Below are positions 1-6,186 of a stretch of 7,806 nt of DNA, one piece after another (position 1 is the stretch's first letter; each line of letters begins with the position of its first letter). Position numbers and translations under genes: made by a program. Origin of the DNA: Phycisphaerales bacterium (GTDB taxonomy: Bacteria > Planctomycetota > Phycisphaerae > Phycisphaerales > UBA1924); assembly GCA_029260335.1 (NCBI GenBank), contig JAJDDL010000164.1, positions 1 through 7,806 of the forward strand. The letters run 5' to 3'. The notes below the pieces were generated by a model. It worked only from the letters and a program-made list of their open reading frames with translations, did no database searches and was not told the origin of the DNA.

Positions 1-1
1 T

Positions 2-166
2 GCCGACGACTTCTTCGCCTACCTCGACCTGTTCGTCGCCGACGATGCCGGCGCGGATATCACAGGCAACGGCGTGATCGACGCTGATGACTTCTTCGCC
101 TTCCTCGACCTGTTCGTCCAGGGCGAGGTCAGCCCCTTCCAACTCGAGATGGTCTCGCGCAACTAA
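2..166 (+). CDS. 3' end of a secreted protein with dockerin-like C-terminal repeats (5'-truncated)
   Basis: Only the last 54 codons are in the window; the frame is open from the left edge and stops at TAA 164-166. The fragment contains two similar units: ADDFFAYLDLFV at residues 1-12 of the fragment, then DITGNGVIDADDFFAFLDLFV at about 19-39. The second has the D-x-T-G-N-G-x-I-D calcium-loop pattern followed by a short amphipathic helix, as in dockerin or EF-hand-like duplications. Planctomycetes commonly carry such pairs at the C-terminus of exported proteins, where they are thought to anchor or sort the protein or to bind calcium; that role is inference. Fourteen residues (from GEV to SRN) follow the last repeat. 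The catalytic or structural part lies outside the window, so the product cannot be named. The gene converges on the FG-GAP gene, with a terminator between them. Confidence 0.85.
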   Translation, partial: ADDFFAYLDLFVADDAGADITGNGVIDADDFFAFLDLFVQGEVSPFQLEMVSRN

Positions 167-194
167 CCGCACGAGTCAAAGCGCAGTCAACGAG

Positions 195-230
195 CCGGCC
201 GCCTCCAGATGGAGGCGGCCGGTTTTCTTT
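195..230 (+). terminator. Strong Rho-independent terminator between convergent genes
   Basis: A perfect 12-bp stem (CCGGCCGCCTCC at 195-206 with GGAGGCGGCCGG at 211-222) closes an AGAT tetraloop and is followed by TTTTCTTT (223-230). It starts 28 nt after the stop codon of the upstream plus-strand gene. The minus-strand FG-GAP gene ends at 246, so its transcript also runs into this hairpin. On that strand the stem is followed by CTCGTTGAC rather than a T-run, so termination there should be weaker. Confidence 0.93.
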
Positions 231-245
231 GAACTCCAGTCCCAT

Positions 246-1412
246 CTAGCGAGCCAACAGCAGCCGATCTTGCTGGCGGTAGTTCGCGATGTACAGATCC
301 AACTTGCCGTCGGCGTTCAAGTCGAGAATCTCGCAATCGATGCCATCGACGCTCACGTTCGGCATGAACCGCGCCGTCGCATCCACGAATGAGCCCTGGC
401 CATCGTTCAGAAGCACGTGCGCCCGACCGGGGCTGAACTGTGCCTTGACGATATCGAGATCACCATCGCCATCGAGGTCTGCGAAGTCCGCGTCCACCGT
501 GTTGCGCGACTCAAGCGAGATGCGTGACTCGGACTCATCGACGAACACACCGGACCCATCGTTGATAAGCAATCGATCGCGAGGATCATGCGCGCCTCCG
601 CCGAAGCGGACATTGGCGAAGTACAAATCGAGGTCGCCGTCGCCGTCGACATCGCCCAGATCCGCTTCGCGTGTCATCTCGAGCCCAGGGCCCCGCAAAG
701 GCAGGCGTGCATCGGTTTGGTCCTGGAAGACCCCGGCGACGTTGAGAAGCACCCGGTTGTCATCCTCGTTGGCGACGATCAGATCCAGATCACCATCCCC
801 GTCGATGTCGCCGAGCTCAAGATCCTGGGTGATGTCCGATCGAGTGGGCAATCGCCCGGCGGATTCGTCTGCGAAGTTGCCTTCTCCGTCATTGACCAAC
901 AGTCGATTCTGGCCCGCGTTCCCGATCAAGATGTCGGGGTGTCCGTCACCTGTCAGATCCTGCGCAAGCATTGCATTAGAGGTGCCGGTGATGCCGCCGA
1001 GGCGTCCAGTTTCGAGCAAGAAGCGATCTTGGTCCGCCGCGAAAATCCACAACTCGTTCGTCTGGTTGTCCTCGCTCACGAACAGGATGTCGAGGAATCC
1101 GTCGCTATTAAAGTCGACGATCGCCACGTCTTCAGAATCAAAGGAAGGACGCTGCGCTCCAAGCAGTTGTGCCGAACCGTCGGTGAATGCGCCCGCGCCA
1201 TCATTGAGCAGGATGACATTCCGGCCGAACTCGACCGCAACGACCAGATCCATGTCACCATCGGCGTCGATGTCCGCCGGACGGACATCCATGCTGTTGC
1301 CCTGGACCACTCCCGCCGGGAGGTTCTTGCTCGTGACATCCACGAACACCGTCTGCGCGTGCGCCCCAACGATCGGCTGTCCAAGTGCGACGCCTAGTGC
1401 GAGAAAGAGCAT
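246..1412 (-). CDS. Secreted FG-GAP/VCBS seven-repeat beta-propeller protein
   Basis: A 388-aa protein. Residues 1-20 look like a short signal peptide (hydrophobic LFLALGVAL, then AHA-Q near 17-20), although the n-region has no lysine or arginine. The rest consists of seven D-x-[DNT]-x-DG-x-x-D loops beginning near residues 47, 100, 152, 202, 254, 312 and 364, about 53 residues apart, for example DIDGDGDLDL and DVDGDGDLDL. Between them recur LLNDG-x-G-x-F-x-D segments. This is the FG-GAP/VCBS pattern of integrin-alpha-like propellers: each loop binds calcium, and seven repeats fit one complete seven-bladed ring. No second domain, cell-wall anchor or dockerin tail is visible, so this is a bare propeller, probably extracellular or periplasmic and binding a protein or glycan. 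The ATG is fixed by an ideal Shine-Dalgarno site and an in-frame TGA immediately upstream. The ligand is unknown. Confidence 0.92.
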   Translation of the reverse strand: MLFLALGVALGQPIVGAHAQTVFVDVTSKNLPAGVVQGNSMDVRPADIDADGDMDLVVAVEFGRNVILLNDGAGAFTDGSAQLLGAQRPSFDSEDVAIVDFNSDGFLDILFVSEDNQTNELWIFAADQDRFLLETGRLGGITGTSNAMLAQDLTGDGHPDILIGNAGQNRLLVNDGEGNFADESAGRLPTRSDITQDLELGDIDGDGDLDLIVANEDDNRVLLNVAGVFQDQTDARLPLRGPGLEMTREADLGDVDGDGDLDLYFANVRFGGGAHDPRDRLLINDGSGVFVDESESRISLESRNTVDADFADLDGDGDLDIVKAQFSPGRAHVLLNDGQGSFVDATARFMPNVSVDGIDCEILDLNADGKLDLYIANYRQQDRLLLAR

Positions 1413-1416
1413 GGCT

Positions 1417-1424
1417 CACCTCCT
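1417..1424 (-). promoter_or_regulatory. Strong Shine-Dalgarno site of the FG-GAP gene
   Basis: On the minus strand the sequence reads AGGAGGTG-agcc-ATG, a near-perfect match to the 16S rRNA anti-Shine-Dalgarno sequence. It is the best ribosome binding site in the window and it fixes the start at 1412. An in-frame TGA (1418-1416) sits two codons upstream, so no longer start is possible. Confidence 0.85.
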
Positions 1425-1559
1425 CGCACCGGCTACAGGCCATCTCGGCCGAAGTTGCGTCCCAACGTCGCAGACCCGATCGCAAGTCATCCAAAGCGAC
1501 ATCGACGCCGAGAACTCTCATTCTTGACGTTCCTGATTCTGTGATCGATCCAATGAAAA

Positions 1560-1633
1560 CGCGCCCGGCAGGACTCGAACCTGCAACCTCTGGCTTCGGA
1601 GGCCAGCACTCTATCCAGTTGAGCTACGAGCGC
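1560..1633 (-). tRNA. trnR: tRNA-Arg (anticodon CCG)
   Basis: The minus strand folds into a complete cloverleaf. The acceptor stem is GCGCTCG with CGGGCGC (one T-G wobble), the D-arm is GCTC/GAGT, the anticodon stem is CTGGC/GCCAG, and the T-arm is GCAGG/CCTGC around the loop TTCGAGT. The seven-base anticodon loop CTCCGAA places CCG at positions 34-36 (genomic 1599-1597), which reads the arginine codon CGG. The discriminator base is G (1560). No CCA is encoded; TTTT follows directly (1559-1556), so CCA must be added after transcription, and the T-run may help end the transcript. The gene stands alone and points toward the FG-GAP gene, 148 nt downstream. Confidence 0.97.
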
Positions 1634-1643
1634 AGCGCCCCAC

Positions 1644-1672
1644 ATGCTAAGCCCCCCAGGCCGTCCAAGCAA
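1644..1672 (-). promoter_or_regulatory. Probable tRNA-Arg promoter
   Basis: Read on the minus strand, TTGCTT (1672-1667) and TAGCAT (1649-1644) are separated by 17 nt and resemble sigma-70 -35 and -10 boxes (3/6 and 4/6 matches). The -10 ends 10 nt before the mature tRNA 5' end, which would give a very short leader. Position supports this call more than sequence quality does. Confidence 0.35.
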
Positions 1673-1953
1673 TCCACATAGACGCCCAGAAGTCCCCACC
1701 TCCAGATTCGCCTTCCAGCCAGCAATTCGCCGAAGAATCCGCATCTGGTTACCCGCATGAGACAGAACATCAGGCGAACAGGGGCGTCTCCCCTAACGTA
1801 TATTCTGGGACGCCCCCGCCCCTCGCAACCGGCAGGAGTGTGCCGTGGTAGGGGCTTGGGAATCTTCGCCCGCTGAAACGGATTGATCCTGGGCAGGGTA
1901 TCCCCGATGCTCTAGGGCACATAGAGGCCCGCCGTCAGGAGGATGACAAGCAA
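1673..1953. other. Non-coding interval between the tRNA and the S41 protease gene
   Basis: About 280 bases with no credible gene. Short open frames on either strand lack a ribosome binding site and protein-like composition. The interval holds the 1781-1816 inverted repeat with a candidate promoter, then about 115 nt that would be the 5' leader of the protease transcript. I recognise no riboswitch or known small RNA in that leader. Confidence 0.6.
1781..1816 (+). promoter_or_regulatory. Inverted repeat enclosing a candidate -10 box, upstream of the protease gene
   Basis: GGGGCGTC (1781-1788) and GACGCCCC (1809-1816) are perfect 8-bp inverted repeats separated by 20 nt. The spacer contains the only AT-rich patch nearby, with TATATT (1799-1804) matching the -10 consensus at 5 of 6 positions. 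A weak -35 candidate, CGAACA, lies at 1775-1780 (18-nt spacing). The arrangement would suit an operator flanking the -10 region of the protease promoter, with a leader of about 140 nt. It could equally be a chance GC-rich hairpin; no T-run follows it. Confidence 0.35.
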
Positions 1954-4182
1954 ATGATACGAACCGCGACGACTCGTAGAGCCGCATGCGCTCTTCTCAT
2001 GGGCCTAGCCCTATCGGTCCCCGCCGCAGCCGCGACGGCCACGCAACCGCTTCGGGGCACACAACCCCAGGGTCTCACGCGATGGAGTGGTTCGGTCTGG
2101 GAGGCCGCACGCAGCGGCAGCCATGTCCGCCTGAATGAGCTGCTCAACAACGCGCCCGCAGGGCTCGACGATGCACTGACCGAATCGATCAGCAAGTATC
2201 GCGCGAATATCCAAACGCGTGAGGACACCCGGAGCAAGGAGCGCGGAGAGGCTCTCGATTCGCTCCGCGAAATCCTCCGCAAGCCCGACATCTCCGATGT
2301 GGAGCTCAGCGAAGGCCTCGTCCACGCGATCAACCTCGAGCAGATCGCTCTCGATCCGGCCCAGATCTTTCGGATCCCCCAGGTCGAAGATATTGTTGGC
2401 AGGTCGGAGATCGCAGCCAGGGTCGCCGAGAACCGCGGCGACTGGCTCGTCGCCAACGAGCTGTACTACCGCCTGCACACCCTGTTCATGGACCGGGGCG
2501 GCGCAGAGTCCATCCGATACAAGGGCGATCTCGACCGGCTCAACCGCCGGCTGAGCATGATCCAGTTCTATGCCCCGCGCGAGCTCTGGCGCATGCGCAA
2601 CGATCGCGAGCTCGCCGACGGCAACGATCCGTTGCCAGACTACGTCGACTTTGGCGAGAGCTACGTTGATCGCCTGACAGGCATCAACCAGCGCATGGTC
2701 CAAAGCGCGTTGCAGGAAGCCGCCTCCGGACACGTCGAACGCGTCGACGTTCGCAAGATGATCCTCAAGGGTCTTGAGGCGATGGAGGTCATGGTCACCA
2801 CGCCCGAGCTTCGCGAGGGCATCCCCGCGCTCGGACGCGAGATCGCCAGAGAGCGATTCCTCGCCGATATCGCCCGCGAGCGCCGCAACGTCGCCGACCA
2901 CGCCATCGTCACGCCCGGCATGGCCCACCAGACCCTCCGCGAACTGCTCCGCAACAACAGCACCTCCGGTCTCAACCTCATGGATGAGGCCATCATGCAC
3001 GAGTACACCAACGGCGCGTTCGCCTATCTCGATGAGTTCTCAGGCGTCATCTGGCCCGACGAACTCCGCAGATTCGAGCGCAACACCAACGGCAACTACA
3101 TCGGGGTCGGCATCCAGATCCAGATGAACGAGACGCGCGACATCATGGTCGTGACGCCTCTCGACGACACCCCGGCCTACCGCGCCGATATCCGCTCGGG
3201 CGATGTCATCAAGACCGTTAACGGCGATTCCACCGCCGGGCTCAGCATCAACCAGGTTGCCGACAAGATCACCGGCCCCGCCGGCACGAAGGTCAATCTC
3301 GGCATCGACCGTCCGAACCCAGATGACGCCGAGGCCGGCAGCGAATCGATCGTCATCCCCGTCGAGCGCCAGAACATCATCGTCAAGACTGTCAAGGGCT
3401 GGGAGCGTGAGAATGCAGCCGAGTGGAACTGGTTCATTGACGACGATCGCAACATCGGGTACGTCAGGCTCACCCAGTTCACCGGTTCCACTACGCGAGA
3501 GCTGCACCAAGCCCTCCGCGAGATGAATAGAGAAGGCTTGAGCGCACTCATCGTCGATCTGCGATTCAATCCCGGCGGGCTGCTCGATGAATCGGTCACC
3601 GTTGCCAACACCTTTGTTCCAAGTGGCCCAATCGTCGCGACCCAAGACGGCAACGGCAGACGCGATCCGAGGTCGCGCAACGCCAACCCCAGGGACGTTC
3701 GCGTGGAGGACATCCCCATCGTCGTCCTGGTCAACCAGAGCTCGGCCTCGGCAAGCGAGATCGTCTCCGGCGCTCTCCAGGACCACGCACAGAATGGCAG
3801 CATCGACGCCATCGTCCTCGGCAAGACAACCTACGGCAAGGGCAGCGTCCAGAACGTGTGGGCCCTGCCCGGCAGCCGCAGCGCCATAAAGCTCACCAAA
3901 CGCTACTACGTCCTGCCCAACGGCCGCCTGATCCACAAGCGCCCGGGCGCCTTCGACTGGGGCGTCAGTCCCAACCTTGAGGTCACCATGCTCCCGAGCC
4001 AGACCTTCGACTCCGTGGTGCTCCGGCGCGAGGCCGACATGCTCCCGCTCGTGGGTGAGGTGGTCGCAGAAGGCCAGGCCGATCCGACCGAGCTGGTCGA
4101 AGGTGGCCTGGATCCGCAACTCGAAGCCGCGCTGCTCCTGCTTCGTGCACGAACGGCCGCCCAGACTCTCAGCAATCGCTGA
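1954..4182 (+). CDS. Exported S41 family C-terminal processing protease (Ctp/Tsp-like) with PDZ domain
   Basis: A 742-aa serine protease that should act outside the cytoplasm, cutting exported proteins at or near their C-termini. The signal peptide spans residues 1 to about 27: arginines at 3, 8 and 9, a hydrophobic core 10-24, and an AAAA-T cleavage area. Residues about 30-375 are charged, probably helical, and match no domain I can name. A PDZ domain follows at about 380-475 (NYIGVGIQI, then RSGDVIKTVNGDS). The S41 core is about 484-677, with DLRFNPGGLLDE at 535-546, SSASASEIVSG at 596-606 and TTYGKGSVQ at 625-633. By alignment with E. coli Tsp (S430/K455/Q459), the catalytic residues are Ser599, Lys629 and Gln633. 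The roughly 65-residue tail is acidic to helical. At 742 aa it is longer than Bacillus CtpB and somewhat longer than E. coli Tsp. AGGAGG (1937-1942) precedes the ATG by a long 11-nt spacer; the signal peptide supports this start. Confidence 0.95.
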   Translation: MIRTATTRRAACALLMGLALSVPAAAATATQPLRGTQPQGLTRWSGSVWEAARSGSHVRLNELLNNAPAGLDDALTESISKYRANIQTREDTRSKERGEALDSLREILRKPDISDVELSEGLVHAINLEQIALDPAQIFRIPQVEDIVGRSEIAARVAENRGDWLVANELYYRLHTLFMDRGGAESIRYKGDLDRLNRRLSMIQFYAPRELWRMRNDRELADGNDPLPDYVDFGESYVDRLTGINQRMVQSALQEAASGHVERVDVRKMILKGLEAMEVMVTTPELREGIPALGREIARERFLADIARERRNVADHAIVTPGMAHQTLRELLRNNSTSGLNLMDEAIMHEYTNGAFAYLDEFSGVIWPDELRRFERNTNGNYIGVGIQIQMNETRDIMVVTPLDDTPAYRADIRSGDVIKTVNGDSTAGLSINQVADKITGPAGTKVNLGIDRPNPDDAEAGSESIVIPVERQNIIVKTVKGWERENAAEWNWFIDDDRNIGYVRLTQFTGSTTRELHQALREMNREGLSALIVDLRFNPGGLLDESVTVANTFVPSGPIVATQDGNGRRDPRSRNANPRDVRVEDIPIVVLVNQSSASASEIVSGALQDHAQNGSIDAIVLGKTTYGKGSVQNVWALPGSRSAIKLTKRYYVLPNGRLIHKRPGAFDWGVSPNLEVTMLPSQTFDSVVLRREADMLPLVGEVVAEGQADPTELVEGGLDPQLEAALLLLRARTAAQTLSNR

Positions 4183-4207
4183 GCACAAGCCGACCTCGTC
4201 CACAACT

Positions 4208-4224
4208 CGGGCCCACCGGGCCCG
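4208..4224 (+). repeat. GC-rich hairpin upstream of the protease terminator
   Basis: CGGGCCC (4208-4214) and GGGCCCG (4218-4224) form a perfect 7-bp stem with a three-base ACC loop, 25 nt after the protease stop codon and 17 nt before the main terminator stem. It has no T-run of its own. It may protect the mRNA 3' end or assist termination. Its GGGCCC units can also pair with those of the next hairpin. Confidence 0.6.
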
Positions 4225-4241
4225 TGACAACCGATCGAAGT

Positions 4242-4264
4242 GGGGGCCCCAGGGCCCCCTTTTT
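4242..4264 (+). terminator. Rho-independent terminator of the S41 protease gene
   Basis: GGGGGCC (4242-4248) pairs with GGCCCCC (4253-4259) around the tetraloop CCAG, followed by TTTTT (4260-4264). It lies 59 nt after the protease stop and separates that unit from pdhA, so pdhA needs its own promoter. On the minus strand the stem is not followed by T residues. Confidence 0.9.
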
Positions 4265-4290
4265 CGTATCCCGTTCGCACCCGGTCTCCC

Positions 4291-4296
4291 TATAGT
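4291..4296 (+). promoter_or_regulatory. Candidate -10 box for the pdhA transcript
   Basis: TATAGT matches the sigma-70 -10 consensus at 5 of 6 positions. It lies between the protease terminator and the pdhA start, implying a leader of roughly 45 nt. No convincing -35 box sits 16-18 nt upstream, so this rests mainly on position. Confidence 0.35.
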
Positions 4297-4348
4297 TGAC
4301 TTGGACCTGTCCCAATCGCTCGCACCCCTGGCCCCGACGGAGCCCGTT

Positions 4349-5455
4349 ATGCCCCAGTTGACTTCCAAGGCCCGCACCGGCGACCGGCCAAGCGACAAAC
4401 TCTCCGACGAGACGCTCCTCGCCTGGCTCCGCGATATGCAGCTCATCCGCGAGTTCGAGACCCGCACCATGCAGGCCTACCAGCAGGCCAAGATCGGCGG
4501 CTTCTGCCATATCTACACAGGCCAGGAAGCCTGCGCCGTCGGCACCATCCGCTCGGTCGAGCACGACGACCCGGTCATCACCGCCTATCGCGACCACGGC
4601 CACGCCCTCGCTCGCAACATGGACCCCAAGGCATGCATGGCCGAGATGTTCGGCAAGGCCGCCGGCTGCGCTAAAGGCAAGGGCGGGTCCATGCACATGT
4701 TCGACAAGCCCAACCACCTCTACGGCGGGCACGGCATCGTCAGTGCCCAAACTCCCCTCGGTGCCGGACTCGCTTTCGCAGGTCGCTATGAGCTGGAAGT
4801 CCTCGGCACGGGCAAAAAGCGCGTTACCCTCTGCTATCTGGGCGACGGCGCACTCGATCAAGGCGCGTTCCACGAGGCACAGAACCTCGCCAGCCTCTTT
4901 GGCCTCCCGGTCATCTACGTCCTGGAGAACAACGGCTATTCCATGGGCACCGCCATCCATCGCCACACCGCCAATCACGAGAACCTCACCGATCGCGCCA
5001 AGGGCTACGGCATCCAGGCGATCAAGATCGACGGCTTCGACGTGCTCAACGTCTACGACCAGTTCAAGCCCTTCGCCGACGCGTGTCGCGAAGACCAGCG
5101 CCCGGGCTTCGTCGATCTTAAGACCTACCGCTACCAGGGCCACTCGATGTCCGACCCCCAGAAGTACCGCACCAAGGACGAGGTTGAGCAGTTCAAGGAA
5201 AAGGACGGCATCGCCGCGCTGGTCTCGCATCTCATGGGCGCCGACGACACCGGCGGCCGCGATTGTCTGAGCGAGGACGACTGGAAGCAGATGCAAAAAG
5301 AGATCCGTGATGAGGTCATGGCCGCGGTGAAGTTCGCCGAGCAGGCCCCCGAGCCCGATCTCGAAGAGCTCTATAGCGACGTCTACGTCAATCCCCAGCC
5401 GAATCTAAGTCCGATACGTGACTACGTCATTGGAACGAAGAACCCGCTGCTGTAA
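4349..5455 (+). CDS. pdhA: Pyruvate dehydrogenase E1 component, alpha subunit
   Basis: A 368-aa thiamine-diphosphate enzyme subunit. With E1 beta it forms the alpha2beta2 E1 that decarboxylates pyruvate and passes the acetyl group to lipoyl-E2, in the cytoplasm. Diagnostic segments are HIYTGQEACAVG (54-65), TAYRDHGHALARN (78-90), KGKGGSMHMF (109-118), the ThDP/Mg motif starting GDGALDQGAFHEAQ (165-178) and ending at NN (194-195), and the phosphorylation-loop region YRYQGHSMSDP (260-270) with YR at 273-274. The last favours pyruvate over branched-chain 2-oxoacids. Length is normal for the alpha type. The frame stays open far upstream through the terminator into the protease gene, but the start is set at 4349 because homology begins near residue 20 and GGAG (4339-4342) lies 6 nt before the ATG. 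Codons end strongly in C or G, which suggests good expression. E1 beta, E2 and E3 are absent from the window. Confidence 0.95.
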   Translation: MPQLTSKARTGDRPSDKLSDETLLAWLRDMQLIREFETRTMQAYQQAKIGGFCHIYTGQEACAVGTIRSVEHDDPVITAYRDHGHALARNMDPKACMAEMFGKAAGCAKGKGGSMHMFDKPNHLYGGHGIVSAQTPLGAGLAFAGRYELEVLGTGKKRVTLCYLGDGALDQGAFHEAQNLASLFGLPVIYVLENNGYSMGTAIHRHTANHENLTDRAKGYGIQAIKIDGFDVLNVYDQFKPFADACREDQRPGFVDLKTYRYQGHSMSDPQKYRTKDEVEQFKEKDGIAALVSHLMGADDTGGRDCLSEDDWKQMQKEIRDEVMAAVKFAEQAPEPDLEELYSDVYVNPQPNLSPIRDYVIGTKNPLL

Positions 5456-5467
5456 GCTCAGGGCGGA

Positions 5468-6091
5468 ATGGCCAACAAAAAGAAAACGAAGAAGTCCGGA
5501 CGCTCCTCGAGCAAGGCGGTTCCCTCGCAAGCCGCGAAGGAAACGCTCGACTATGTCGAAGCCCGGGTCGCGCGCAACGAGAACAACTTCTGGCAGATCG
5601 TGCGCAGCGGCTCGATCATGGTCAGCATCTTCGCGGGTGCGCCGGTTGTCTTGCTCATCCGATCCGAAGGCGAATCTCGATTGGTGATGGCCGTCGTTGT
5701 ATTCGCGCTCGCGGCTGCATATGGCGCGACACTGTTCTATTCTCGCGCCCTGTCAAACTTCCGGAGCCGTCTCCGCGAGCTCTACAGACTGCGCGACATC
5801 GCCGAGACCGCGTTCCTCAAGAACAGACCGCAAGGTGAGCACCTGAAGCAGCAGATGCCGCCGATCGGCTCGGGTGTGATGCGAGCGTTTGTCGGTGCGA
5901 GCGAGTTCATCCGCTTCGCGTTCGGAATCAGCGCGATTCTCTGTTTGATATCTTTCGCAATCGAGCGTGACCAAGACCGGCTCATCTGGCGCCCCGACGT
6001 ATGGCTCGTCGTTGTGTGCCTCGCGGCTCTGGTGACCTTTGGAGCCCTGGAGGTCTACGAGAGAAAGGACTCCAAGCCTCCTGCCGATTGA
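5468..6091 (+). CDS. Uncharacterised four-helix inner-membrane protein
   Basis: A 207-aa protein of no family I recognise. The first 16 residues are very basic (ANKKKTKKSGRSSSK), followed by a soluble stretch to about 45. Hydrophobic segments lie at about 47-65, 72-91, 146-165 and 176-195, giving four likely membrane helices in two hairpins. A charged 50-residue loop (RSRLRELYRLRD near 99-110) joins the pairs. By the positive-inside rule the N-terminus, the central loop and the C-terminus (YERKDSKPPAD) would be cytoplasmic. The start codon lies 12 nt after the pdhA stop with a weak AGGGCGGA in front, so the gene is probably co-transcribed with pdhA and poorly initiated. Its codon use is less biased than that of pdhA. 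A functional link to pyruvate metabolism is not shown; the pairing may only be read-through. Confidence 0.85.
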   Translation: MANKKKTKKSGRSSSKAVPSQAAKETLDYVEARVARNENNFWQIVRSGSIMVSIFAGAPVVLLIRSEGESRLVMAVVVFALAAAYGATLFYSRALSNFRSRLRELYRLRDIAETAFLKNRPQGEHLKQQMPPIGSGVMRAFVGASEFIRFAFGISAILCLISFAIERDQDRLIWRPDVWLVVVCLAALVTFGALEVYERKDSKPPAD

Positions 6092-6130
6092 ACTCCGGGG
6101 ATGTCCGGCCGCACAGGACCGCCGCACATC

Positions 6131-6159
6131 GTGAGACAAGCAGATTGATCTGCTATGAT
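6131..6159 (+). promoter_or_regulatory. Extended -10 promoter of the FHA gene
   Basis: GTGAGA (6131-6136, 4/6 to TTGACA) and TATGAT (6154-6159, 5/6 to TATAAT) are exactly 17 nt apart, and TGC just before the -10 supplies an extended TGn element. Transcription would begin near 6166, about 20 nt ahead of the ATG. This is the best-looking promoter in the window, and it suggests the FHA gene is controlled separately from pdhA. Confidence 0.55.
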
Positions 6160-6186
6160 GCCCCAACGAAGGAGCCGAGGTTACCC

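Noticed and set aside
1419..1521. Possible small minus-strand ORF (MRVLGVDVALDDL...) between the tRNA and the FG-GAP gene
   Set aside because: It runs on out of frame into the FG-GAP gene to 1255, has only a distant AGGAA upstream, and shows no recognisable motif. It is probably leader sequence.
289..1527. Long plus-strand open frame (412 codons) opposite the FG-GAP gene
   Set aside because: It is the GC-rich antisense shadow of the repeat gene. It is rich in Ser, Arg and Pro with no recognisable domain, and it runs through the intergenic region toward the tRNA. The minus-strand frame has a signal peptide, seven motifs and an ideal ribosome site.
1841..1850. TGCCGTGGTA repeated at 6571-6580, both in non-coding leaders on the same strand
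   Set aside because: Exact repeats of 10-11 bases are expected by chance in a GC-rich window of this length, and the flanking sequence is not shared.
2011..3000. Minus-strand open frame (329 codons) inside the protease gene
   Set aside because: The plus-strand frame encodes clear signal peptide, PDZ and S41 features. The antisense frame is a by-product of strong codon-position bias and has no ribosome site or motif.
3977..4348. Upstream extension of the pdhA frame
   Set aside because: The frame is open back to 3977, but this part overlaps the protease coding region and terminator and reads as Arg/Ser/Pro-rich shadow. E1 alpha homology begins after 4349, where there is a ribosome site.
3040..4470. 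Minus-strand open frame (476 codons) across the protease end, terminator and pdhA start
   Set aside because: It crosses an intrinsic terminator and two real genes on the other strand, and its low-complexity Asp/Gly/Val-rich translation resembles no protein family.
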